Of a stretch of DNA of 7,291 nucleotides, positions 1-7,258 are shown in pieces. The translations under genes and the position numbers were made by a program. Numbering within the stretch: the stretch's first letter is position 1; the number at the start of each line of letters is the position of its first letter. The stretch lies in the NCBI GenBank assembly GCA_023230025.1, contig JALNYD010000133.1:1-7291 (forward strand), in the 5' to 3' direction. Source of the stretch: Candidatus Cloacimonadota bacterium (GTDB taxonomy: Bacteria; Cloacimonadota; Cloacimonadia; Cloacimonadales; Cloacimonadaceae). The notes under the pieces were generated by a model that did not search any database, had not been told where the DNA came from, and saw only the letters and a program-made list of their open reading frames with translations.

Positions 1-1545
1 CTCCGCATCAGTCAGCTTGTCCTGGCTAGTTCTGCCTATATAGAGAATGTCCACCGTGGCTCTATCTGCCACCGAGTCATTCATCTTATACACATCGATG
101 AAGCTGCCAAAGCGTTCATGAGTTTTTTGCTTATGCCGTTCTGTGAGTAACGGGGTTCCGGTAAAAGCGATCTTGACCGCATTCGGAAAAGCCAGGAACA
201 GGTTATCGCCCATCTCGCCACCCTGATCCTGATGTGCTTCATCAATCAACAGCAGTATCCGCTCACTGGTATTCAGCTCCGGAAACTCCTCATACTTCGG
301 CACAATCCCCGCTGTCAATAGCGATTCTGCAGACACTGATCCACTGATCAGGAACTTGTGCAGCATCACCATATTCAGATTTGAACTGGTGTTCTTCAGC
401 TTATCCAGATCCCTTTTGTGCTCAATCAACGTGAGGCTTTCTCCCGTATAGGTCACGGTGTGGGATAGCTGATCTTCCAAGTCCAGCCGATCATTGACCA
501 TGATCACTTTGTAATCCTTCAGATCATCCGTATCCCGCAGTTTCTTGATCAGGAATACCATAGTTAGGGACTTCCCCGAGCCTTGTGTATGCCAGATAAC
601 TCCACTGCGTTCAAAGGGTGTCTTTCCGATTCTGAGACGTTCGAGGATTTTCCCTACAGCACGGTATTGCTGATACCTGCAGACGATCTTGACCTTCTCG
701 CCTCTCTTGATCTCCATGTATAGGGTGAAGTTCTTCAAGATATCCAGTATGATAGCTTTGTTCAGCATCCCATGGATCATCACTTCCTGGCGCTGCTCAT
801 CCGGAGATATGGAGATAGTTTTGTACTCCTCCGGGAAGATATCTTTCCAGTTCAGATAGTGGTCAAATTCGCCTGTGATGGTGCCAAATCTGGCTTCATT
901 GCCATGAGTGACGATGTTGAAGAGATTGCAATGGAAAAGCCGCTCTTCGCCTTCCTTGATGCCATAATCATCCACTCTCAGGTTTGCATAGCGGTTGATC
1001 TGGATAAATGCTTCACTCAAGGGCTGAGCCACATCCATATCCTTGCATTCCACTACCACGATCGGCAAGCCATTGATAATCAGTACAATGTCCGGAATGA
1101 TCGCAGCTCTGCTGGCTCCTGGAGTCTCGATCTTGAATTGATTGATGGCTATGAAGCTATTGCGCTCAGGATGGGCAAAATCAATCAACCTCACCGTGGG
1201 GTTTTGCTCTCCAGTCAGCGTATTCTGATCCACTGTTGTATTACGGGTCAGAAGCTCATATACAGCCTGATTTGCCTTGAGCAAGTCCATGCCGGGGTGC
1301 ATGGTAAGCTCGCTAAGCACCGCATCAAGTTGTTTATCAGTTAGCCAGCTTCTGCCGTCCTCAGTCAGGTTGATTCGTTTCAGAGCTGCCCGGAATTCGT
1401 TCTCAAGGATATACTCTCTGAAACTTTCTCTCCTGCTGATGCTTGGATCATAGGGAGTAAACCCCGTTCCCTGATCTATTACCTCCCAACCAAGCTGCTG
1501 CAGCTTATCCAGGAAGGGACGTTCAACGCTATTATATTCGGACAT
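1..1545 (-). CDS. hsdR: Type I restriction enzyme R subunit HsdR, N-terminal 515 residues (3' part lies outside the window)
   Basis: This is the endonuclease/translocase subunit, which with HsdM and HsdS uses ATP to pull DNA and cut it away from the recognition site. The frame is open from the ATG at 1545 to base 1, giving 515 codons without a stop; family members are usually near 1000 residues, so about half is present. Visible motifs are a PD-(D/E)XK nuclease core (PD at 151-152, ECK at 166-168), followed by the Type I-specific Q-x3-Y motif (QINRY, 182-186). The SF2 motor begins with Walker A (QGSGKS, 321-326), then DEAH (435-438) and motif III-like FTGTP (461-465). The start is secure: an in-frame TGA lies three codons upstream, and GGTGAGGA (1549-1556) supplies a Shine-Dalgarno. 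The gene follows the DUF262 gene after 14 bp, as the operon's last visible member. No frameshift is seen. Whether the C-terminal part is intact cannot be judged. Confidence 0.96.
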   Translation of the reverse strand, partial: MSEYNSVERPFLDKLQQLGWEVIDQGTGFTPYDPSISRRESFREYILENEFRAALKRINLTEDGRSWLTDKQLDAVLSELTMHPGMDLLKANQAVYELLTRNTTVDQNTLTGEQNPTVRLIDFAHPERNSFIAINQFKIETPGASRAAIIPDIVLIINGLPIVVVECKDMDVAQPLSEAFIQINRYANLRVDDYGIKEGEERLFHCNLFNIVTHGNEARFGTITGEFDHYLNWKDIFPEEYKTISISPDEQRQEVMIHGMLNKAIILDILKNFTLYMEIKRGEKVKIVCRYQQYRAVGKILERLRIGKTPFERSGVIWHTQGSGKSLTMVFLIKKLRDTDDLKDYKVIMVNDRLDLEDQLSHTVTYTGESLTLIEHKRDLDKLKNTSSNLNMVMLHKFLISGSVSAESLLTAGIVPKYEEFPELNTSERILLLIDEAHQDQGGEMGDNLFLAFPNAVKIAFTGTPLLTERHKQKTHERFGSFIDVYKMNDSVADRATVDILYIGRTSQDKLTDAE

Positions 1546-1548
1546 TAT

Positions 1549-1556
1549 TCCTCACC
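1549..1556 (-). promoter_or_regulatory. Ribosome binding site of hsdR
   Basis: The minus strand reads GGTGAGGA just before the hsdR ATG. Its GGTGA part lies 6 nt from the start codon. It occupies most of the 14-bp gap after the DUF262 stop codon, so terminating ribosomes could reinitiate here. It supports the ATG at 1545 as the true start. Confidence 0.75.
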
Positions 1557-1559
1557 AGT

Positions 1560-3380
1560 TTATATCTTCCAAACCTCAAAAGCCAGAGTAATCAGTAACT
1601 GTTGTCTCTCGTCAATGGTTGCGGCATTCCAATCAGGAAAAACCTTCAGGAATTGGTTTATCCTGTTCACTGATGATTGAGTACCAATGGTTGGCATCTC
1701 CACCAAGCTTCGAGTGAAGTACAGCCCGCTTGCTCTGTATTGAGCACACTTATTCTCGTACTTGTCATTGCTGGCTACGATATTTGCAGTCTTTTCAAGC
1801 AGAGTCAAGTTCCCAAGCTTTATCTTATACTGATCATAATCCTTACCAGGATTCTTCAATATGAAGTCCGCTCTCAATTCATTTTCCGGATTGTCGGGTA
1901 AAATATGCTCAATCTCATGCCCCGAATAGTCTCTGAGAGTTCTTTTATCGTTTATACCTGTAAAGCTCAGCTCAACAAACTGTGTCAGTTTAGCCAAGAG
2001 GTATTTGGTTCTGTAGTATTGAAGTGTGCCCAGTGCGTAAGTCCCCAGGAATGCTGCCAGTTCAGTTTGTTTCGCTTGAACATTAGGGACAAAATGTTTA
2101 TCAATAAACTCATCCAACGCTGTCTTCTGGCTATCAGGATCTGTGAGTTTGGTAATATCCCTCAGTTCCCCCACCCACAGTGCAAAGTATCTTTCCAGTT
2201 CTTTGGTAGGTGTCTTGGTAAAGATGTAATAGAATAAGAAGATCTCAAGCTTCTTCACGAAATGGTTGAATAGATCAATCGGCAGTGATCTAACTGCAAG
2301 CATAAGAATGTAGTGCAAGCTGAAAGCGCCTCCGCAAAGCATTCTCAGGTTATCTGTATAAACGTTATCTTTACCATCTTTATCCTTGCCGTCTATGTAT
2401 GCCAAATAGCACTTCAGATTGTCAATCAGATGCTTAACGAAAGCAAAGGGATCTTTCTTGTATCCGCAAAGAGAGGCATTCTTTTCATCTACCAGCCAAT
2501 CATAAATCTCATCTTCTCTGAGAATGTAGTCTTTCCTGCTGTTATCAATGGGATAGTTCGACATCAGATAATAGCGCAGAAAGCGTAGTGGTTTTTCCTG
2601 TCTTTCCTCAAGCGGTTTCGTGATCTTCTTCCATTCATCTTTGAGCTTGGAGAACTCATCTGCATCCGCTTGTCTGAAGATCAGGTTCTTCATCAAGTCC
2701 ATCGGATTCAAGCCAATGCCTCTTTCATTGATTGTCTCGAATATCTTCAAGGCACTGCTGATCTCTGTGGATATCTGAATAAATACAACCCGATTGGCGA
2801 GGTATGCCCAGAACTTGAGCAGTTTGTCTGTTTCGGGAAAGTTATCATTCAGATAGTCATACACCGTTCCATAGGCATTCACGATATTCTTGAGTGCTCC
2901 AAAAGTGTTAATTCCCGATGCCTTGATTGCTTTCTCAGTGGTTAAAGAGTCTTTGTTTTTTTTGATGATGCACTGAATGATCTCGAAGGCACCATCATAC
3001 CTTGGCTCAAGCTTTAGTATCTTCTTTGTTTTTCCGGTTTCTAAAACCTTGCTTGATGATATCAGGCTATTGATTTCATTCTCTTCACCTCTAAGGTCAA
3101 ACAGTGCTTTCATCGCACAAAGGATCAGATAGAAAGTAGTAAGCCGTTGCTGTCCGTCTATCACGTCAAATTGATTGTTTGATTCTCTTGGAGTCACTAT
3201 TATGGTTCCCACAAAGTATTCAGTTTTGCTGTTTCCGTCCATCTCATCGACAATATCATCCAATAGCCGGACCACTTCCTTCTCTTGCCATACATATTCC
3301 CTCTGATAATCAGGGACATTGTAAAAACACTCATTAAACGCCTGATAGATTGTGTACTTGTGATTCTCGATTTTAGACAT
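1560..3380 (-). CDS. DUF262-DUF1524 (GmrSD-like, HNH) nuclease embedded in the Type I R-M operon
   Basis: A 606-residue protein with the single-chain GmrSD architecture. The N-terminal DUF262 (ParB/sulfiredoxin-like, NTP-using) domain shows YQREYVW at 25-31, DGQQR at 75-79 and a conserved FETINERG..L...DLMKN block at about 214-232. A largely helical middle part (about 235-470) links to a C-terminal DUF1524 HNH nuclease with IEHILP at 490-495, LGNLTLL at 522-528, then N533, N538 and K540. Family knowledge: GmrSD enzymes cut phage DNA carrying glucosylated hydroxymethylcytosine, BrxU is a Type IV enzyme linked to BREX, and SspE senses phosphorothioate DNA. The substrate here is unknown. Both catalytic signatures look intact. 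The start shares one base with the hsdS stop (TAATG) and has GGAG 8 nt upstream. Sampled G+C (35-43%) is below that of hsdM and hsdR, hinting at separate acquisition. I infer a defence nuclease co-expressed with Type I; a guard or effector role is also possible. Confidence 0.9.
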   Translation of the reverse strand: MSKIENHKYTIYQAFNECFYNVPDYQREYVWQEKEVVRLLDDIVDEMDGNSKTEYFVGTIIVTPRESNNQFDVIDGQQRLTTFYLILCAMKALFDLRGEENEINSLISSSKVLETGKTKKILKLEPRYDGAFEIIQCIIKKNKDSLTTEKAIKASGINTFGALKNIVNAYGTVYDYLNDNFPETDKLLKFWAYLANRVVFIQISTEISSALKIFETINERGIGLNPMDLMKNLIFRQADADEFSKLKDEWKKITKPLEERQEKPLRFLRYYLMSNYPIDNSRKDYILREDEIYDWLVDEKNASLCGYKKDPFAFVKHLIDNLKCYLAYIDGKDKDGKDNVYTDNLRMLCGGAFSLHYILMLAVRSLPIDLFNHFVKKLEIFLFYYIFTKTPTKELERYFALWVGELRDITKLTDPDSQKTALDEFIDKHFVPNVQAKQTELAAFLGTYALGTLQYYRTKYLLAKLTQFVELSFTGINDKRTLRDYSGHEIEHILPDNPENELRADFILKNPGKDYDQYKIKLGNLTLLEKTANIVASNDKYENKCAQYRASGLYFTRSLVEMPTIGTQSSVNRINQFLKVFPDWNAATIDERQQLLITLAFEVWKI

Positions 3381-4684
3381 TATCTGTTCTCCACTTTATC
3401 ATGATTTAGATTTACTCTTACTTTACCAGACAATAGGTCTGCCATAAGACCCTGCTTGAGCTTCAGACTTTTCTTCAACTGATTGTATTCAGCCTCTATT
3501 GTCGAATCTATAGATTTTAGCAATCTCACTATCAATGCTTGTTCATGCTGATCCTTAGCATACTTGATCAGAACAGCTTCCAGATACTTTGGGCTAACAT
3601 TAGGTTGAGCACTGCTGGGGCAGTTATCAAGTATAGATTTTTGATACGAATCATCAGATACAATCTGATACACATAGTCAATAGATGTATTATCTTGGGG
3701 TTCAAACAACCCCACTCGTTGGTTCAATAAAGCTGGTAATGACTCTCGTTTTACCAATCCGACTTTGCCGGTAGTTGCTCCCGATAAAGCTATCAGAAGA
3801 TCACCCAATTTTAATTCATATTCTTGTGTAGATAGATTGGGAGTTATAAAAACGTCATTCTCAAGGTTTTTAACCGTGTATTCTTGTATGTTCGAAATTC
3901 GAATTAACCTGTATCCATTAGACCCAAATTCTGAAGACTTAAATGAGTACCCCGCCTTTACCTTACATATATCACCAAATCTACCAGCTTCCCACTCCTT
4001 CGGTATCCATCCCAATTCTGATTCTTTATAGAGTTCCGGAGCTTCTTCAAACGTGGGTCGCAACTTGCCAGTTTGAGTGTCAATACCTCTGGTGAAAAGG
4101 TCCTGCATCATCCCGGCTTTGATTGCTTTGTACTTCTCAATCGCAGCTTCGGTCTTTTCAATCACTTTATCAATAGTGCTAAGGATGGTAGCTATTTTAC
4201 GTTGAACCTCAATAGACTTTGGGTATCTCACAAGTAATCCGTTAACATCTGCCAAACTAAAGTTAGCTTGAGCAGCTTGCACATTGATTCTTCTCACTTG
4301 TTGTTTTACATAATCACTAGTTAGATAGTACTTCAAGTAGAGTCTGTCAATTTCGTGTTTATCCTTAACTCTAATTAGAGCTAGAGCTTGATTAATATTG
4401 GCAGGAATAAACTCACCACCGACCAATGTAACTCTACCTAATACTCCAGCAATAGAAAAAAGAACATCACCGCTAATTAACTGCGACCTTTTTAGCAAAC
4501 TATGAGTATCATGATCAATGAAAGCAAGAGAGTCCCTAATAATCCTGCCTGAATCAGTGATGCTTTCTGCCTTGATGAAGTTAATCCCACTTTCCTGAAA
4601 TGATCTTCCTAAGGACATTGGTGTAGTACCCTTTGTAATCAGAATAACATGCTGCCCTAAGTCATTATGTTTCCACTCACTCAT
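3380..4684 (-). CDS. hsdS: Type I restriction enzyme specificity subunit HsdS
   Basis: The 434-residue DNA-recognition subunit reads a bipartite target and positions HsdM and HsdR. The layout is the usual two-fold one: target-recognition domain 1 at about 1-155, a central conserved helical spacer at about 158-200 (VQRKIATILSTID through MMQDLFTRG), domain 2 at about 225-375, and a distal conserved helix at about 379-420 (LLKSIDSTIEAEYNQLKK through QGLMADLLSGKVRV). The two conserved helical blocks resemble each other (MMQDLFTRG and LMADLLSGK), as expected for the HsdS internal repeat. Length is normal for a full two-domain HsdS. The ATG overlaps the end of hsdM by 8 bp (ATGAGTGA), and AAGGAA lies 7 nt upstream. 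The recognition-domain DNA is notably A+T-rich compared with hsdM. The target sequence cannot be deduced from the protein alone. No second hsdS or partial recognition-domain cassette is visible. Confidence 0.96.
   Translation of the reverse strand: MSEWKHNDLGQHVILITKGTTPMSLGRSFQESGINFIKAESITDSGRIIRDSLAFIDHDTHSLLKRSQLISGDVLFSIAGVLGRVTLVGGEFIPANINQALALIRVKDKHEIDRLYLKYYLTSDYVKQQVRRINVQAAQANFSLADVNGLLVRYPKSIEVQRKIATILSTIDKVIEKTEAAIEKYKAIKAGMMQDLFTRGIDTQTGKLRPTFEEAPELYKESELGWIPKEWEAGRFGDICKVKAGYSFKSSEFGSNGYRLIRISNIQEYTVKNLENDVFITPNLSTQEYELKLGDLLIALSGATTGKVGLVKRESLPALLNQRVGLFEPQDNTSIDYVYQIVSDDSYQKSILDNCPSSAQPNVSPKYLEAVLIKYAKDQHEQALIVRLLKSIDSTIEAEYNQLKKSLKLKQGLMADLLSGKVRVNLNHDKVENR
3389..3392 (-). 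promoter_or_regulatory. Ribosome binding site of the DUF262-DUF1524 gene
   Basis: The minus strand reads GGAG 8 nt before the ATG at 3380, inside the last codons of hsdS. Together with the TAATG stop-start junction it supports this start codon and coupling of translation to hsdS. Confidence 0.65.
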
Positions 4685-7214
4685 ACCCGAGTTCCTTGAG
4701 ATAGCCTGCTAATTCTGATGCTGCTTCGTCTCTTTCTTTTAGTATACTATGCAAGGGCTGATCATACTTCTCCCACAAGCTTTCCAGGGCTGCTCGGAAT
4801 TTTCTGCTGTACTGGATTAGGTAATCATTCACTTTTGCGTAGAGAGTCTTTTCCCAACGTGCCAGGATCAGGACTTCTGCTTCAGCTTCGCTGATCTTGG
4901 TTCTTGCCTGTTCCACAAGTTGTTCTTTGAGGTCTTTTATTTCTTTAATCTTCTTGCGGTTTTCTTTCAGTTCCTTATCCAACTCCTGATGCTTGGCAAT
5001 CCGCTTATCCTGATCTTCAATCCTTGCTATAAGTTGCTTCTCTTGGGGGAGTTGTGCGTCAATCTGCATCTGGATATCCAAAGATGACTCACCACTTTTC
5101 TTGAGTGCCTTGATTTGCTTTTCCTTGTTCTTGATATCCTTACTGAGCTCTTTGAGTTCTCCACCCATGGCTTTGATAGCAGCCTTTACCTGTGACAGTT
5201 CATCCTTGGGAAAGACTTCATAATCGTCCTCAGACCAAGTGCCTTCATCAAGCTCGTTTACTTCTGCAAAGAGTGCTTCCAGTTCATCCCGACGGGCTTC
5301 GCATTCATTCAACTCTTTTATCACATCGGGGAATTGACTTTGTAGAATCTCTTCATCTGGTATCAGTTCTGCATTCCAACCACTGGCTGCCACGCTGCGC
5401 AGATCATTAAAGATTTCGTTCCAGAATCCTGCAAACGCACCCCGGCATTTAAACTCGTCGAGGATGCCTAAAGAGCCGATCTTTGCAGTGATCGTGGCAG
5501 AGAAAGCATGATAGAGGTCATACACATTACGCTCAGTGGGCAAGGCTTCCAGTTTTGGTTGGTGTTCATCCCACCATAGTTTCAACGCACTCATGTATGT
5601 ATCGTGTTTGCTAAATATAGTGTCTGCATCATCAAGAAAGCCTTTGATGGCTTCTTTATCCTTGATTATCTGGTTAAACTTCAAGTATCTGCCTCTATCA
5701 TCGCTAAAGAGCTGCTCTCTAAGTCCTGGATAGTTTTCCCAGTAGTGCTGCAAGGCTTCCACTTCGGAAACCGGGAAACCACCTTGTAAATGTGCTTTTA
5801 CGTCATGAGGTTCTGCAGGATCACTGTTATCCACATAACGGCGAATATTGCAGTTATAGTCCTCTGCCTCCAGTTCTTCATGTTTCACCAGACGGCTGTA
5901 TGCTTCAAGTTCACGTTTGTTACGGTAAACGTAGCTGATCTTTTCGATATCTTCCGGACGCAGGATGTTCTGAACCTTGCCGACCTTGTACTCATGATCC
6001 GCATTGATAAACAGCACTTCTTTACGAGTGGCTGAGGCATTGCGGTTAATAACCAATATGCAGGCAGGGATGCCTGTGCCATAGAACAGAGCAGGGGGCA
6101 AGCCAATAATAACTTCCAGAAACCCTTCTTTTATCAGCCATTCTCGCATCCTGCGCTCTTCTCCACCTCTGAATAGAACTCCATGGGGCATGATCACAGC
6201 CAGGCGTCCGGTGGATTTGAGGGTACTGAACATATGCTGCACAAACATGAAGTCAGCTTTACTCTTAGTTGGCATCCAGAAGCGGTAACGTTCCTTGAAC
6301 TTCATCCCATCCGTGGAGTAGTTTTGCGAGAAGGGAGGATTGGCGATCACAATATCAAAACGCTTCAGCTCTCCACCTTCCACATGCTTTGGTTCCATCA
6401 GGGTGTCACCATTTTCTATCTGAGCATCCAGGATATTGTGAAAGAGCATGTTGAGCTTACACAAGCCCCATGTGGTACCGTTCTTCTCCTGACCGTAAAG
6501 CGTAAGCTTGCGGGCAGAGCCATATTTGCTTTCAACATGGTTGAATGATTCAATCAGCATACCGCCAGAACCGACAGCAGGATCGCAGATCTCAGCGTCT
6601 TCTGCCGGGTCCAGAATATTCACCAATAGCTTTACCACAGTCCTGGGAGTATAGAATTCACCGCCTTTCTTGCCTGCACTATCGGCAAAGTACTTGATCA
6701 GGTATTCATAGGCAGAGCCCAGAAGATCAGGAAACTCCAGATTATCATCTGTGAGCACAACCTTGTCGAAGTGAGTGATCAGTTCTACCAGGTCTTTATC
6801 TGTGATGCGTTTATTATTCTTTCCCAGGGTCTTATTGAAGTCAATCGGTTTCAGCACCCCTTCCAGAGTCTCGCTATTGCTGTCTTCAAGTGCTTCGAAA
6901 GCTTTCTTGAGCTCGTCTCCTATCTCTTTCTTCAGGTGCCGGATATTCTCCCATCTGGCACGGATCGGGACAAAGAAGTTGTAGCTTGATTCGTTCTCCA
7001 GCCCTTTTTCAAGCGCTTCTCCGCTTACTCCTTTCTTCTCCAGGACAGCCTTGCGGTTATTGCGTTCAATGTTGAAGAGATCGTTTACCCTCTTCAGAAA
7101 CAGCATGGCTATCACGTATTCCTTGAATTCCGAGGCATCCATATTCCCGCGCAGGGATTCACAAGCCTCCTCCAGAAAGCGTTCCAGCCACGATAAAGAC
7201 AGCTTATGCGCCAT
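4677..7214 (-). CDS. hsdM: Type I DNA adenine methyltransferase subunit HsdM with long C-terminal coiled-coil extension
   Basis: This subunit transfers a methyl group from S-adenosylmethionine to N6 of adenine in the site chosen by HsdS, marking self DNA. The N-terminal helical HsdM_N region spans about 5-150. The catalytic domain follows: GEFYTP at 185-190 (motif X-like), DPAVGSGG at 211-218 (SAM-binding motif I) and NPPF at 292-295 (catalytic motif IV). At 845 residues it is far longer than classical HsdM proteins such as EcoKI and EcoR124I (about 520-530). The surplus, about 476-845, has no motif I recognise. It contains a charged Lys/Glu-rich stretch at about 628-785 that looks like a coiled coil. 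A Trp/Tyr-bearing helical tail near 786-820 follows (RWEKTLYAKVNDYLIQYSRK). The start is fixed by an in-frame TAA five codons upstream, with GGAG 6 nt before the ATG. The gene is the first of the operon and overlaps hsdS by 8 bp. All catalytic residues are present. Confidence 0.96.
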   Translation of the reverse strand: MAHKLSLSWLERFLEEACESLRGNMDASEFKEYVIAMLFLKRVNDLFNIERNNRKAVLEKKGVSGEALEKGLENESSYNFFVPIRARWENIRHLKKEIGDELKKAFEALEDSNSETLEGVLKPIDFNKTLGKNNKRITDKDLVELITHFDKVVLTDDNLEFPDLLGSAYEYLIKYFADSAGKKGGEFYTPRTVVKLLVNILDPAEDAEICDPAVGSGGMLIESFNHVESKYGSARKLTLYGQEKNGTTWGLCKLNMLFHNILDAQIENGDTLMEPKHVEGGELKRFDIVIANPPFSQNYSTDGMKFKERYRFWMPTKSKADFMFVQHMFSTLKSTGRLAVIMPHGVLFRGGEERRMREWLIKEGFLEVIIGLPPALFYGTGIPACILVINRNASATRKEVLFINADHEYKVGKVQNILRPEDIEKISYVYRNKRELEAYSRLVKHEELEAEDYNCNIRRYVDNSDPAEPHDVKAHLQGGFPVSEVEALQHYWENYPGLREQLFSDDRGRYLKFNQIIKDKEAIKGFLDDADTIFSKHDTYMSALKLWWDEHQPKLEALPTERNVYDLYHAFSATITAKIGSLGILDEFKCRGAFAGFWNEIFNDLRSVAASGWNAELIPDEEILQSQFPDVIKELNECEARRDELEALFAEVNELDEGTWSEDDYEVFPKDELSQVKAAIKAMGGELKELSKDIKNKEKQIKALKKSGESSLDIQMQIDAQLPQEKQLIARIEDQDKRIAKHQELDKELKENRKKIKEIKDLKEQLVEQARTKISEAEAEVLILARWEKTLYAKVNDYLIQYSRKFRAALESLWEKYDQPLHSILKERDEAASELAGYLKELGYE
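4692..4697 (-). promoter_or_regulatory. Ribosome binding site of hsdS, within hsdM
   Basis: AAGGAA on the minus strand lies 7 nt before the hsdS ATG at 4684, inside the last codons of hsdM. It supports that start and coupling through the ATGAGTGA overlap, which would help keep HsdM and HsdS in proportion. Confidence 0.65.
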
Positions 7215-7220
7215 TAAATA

Positions 7221-7224
7221 CTCC
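7221..7224 (-). promoter_or_regulatory. Ribosome binding site of hsdM
   Basis: GGAG on the minus strand, 6 nt before the ATG at 7214. An in-frame TAA at 7227-7229 rules out a longer N-terminus within this frame, so this site and start are consistent. Confidence 0.7.
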
Positions 7225-7230
7225 GTTTAT

Positions 7231-7240
7231 CGATATATCG
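7231..7240. repeat. Perfect 10-bp palindrome CGATATATCG in the hsdM leader
   Basis: The sequence is its own reverse complement and overlaps a second palindrome, TATCGATA (7228-7235). It lies 17 bp upstream of the hsdM ATG, where an operator could sit. Short A+T-rich palindromes are common by chance, and no regulator gene is visible, so a role as an operator is speculation. Confidence 0.3.
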
Positions 7241-7245
7241 TCAGA

Positions 7246-7258
7246 CCTTGAAACAAGG
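7246..7258. repeat. Short inverted repeat CCTTG-3 nt-CAAGG in the hsdM leader
   Basis: Five-base arms surround a 3-nt loop. On the minus strand it precedes the palindrome and has no following T-run, so it does not resemble an intrinsic terminator. It may be a protein-binding site or simply chance. Confidence 0.25.

Noticed and set aside
772..1344. A 190-codon plus-strand open frame
   Set aside because: It lies wholly antisense to hsdR, whose minus-strand frame carries clear nuclease and motor motifs over the same bases. The plus-strand translation shows no recognisable domain.
1..1545. Possible truncation or pseudogene of hsdR
   Set aside because: The frame is open to the window edge with all expected N-terminal motifs; the missing C-terminal part is explained by the window boundary.
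3380..4684. Possible phase-variable hsdS by inversion
   Set aside because: No second hsdS, partial recognition-domain cassette, recombinase gene or inverted repeat is visible in the window.
5885..6106. A 73-codon minus-strand open frame in another frame of hsdM
   Set aside because: It is fully contained in the hsdM coding sequence and has no independent support.
6183..6548. A 121-codon plus-strand open frame
   Set aside because: It is antisense to the HsdM catalytic domain, including the DPAVGSGG/NPPF region, and has no family signature.
7246..7258. Possible intrinsic terminator of an upstream gene
   Set aside because: The stem is only 5 bp and is not followed by a T-run on either strand.
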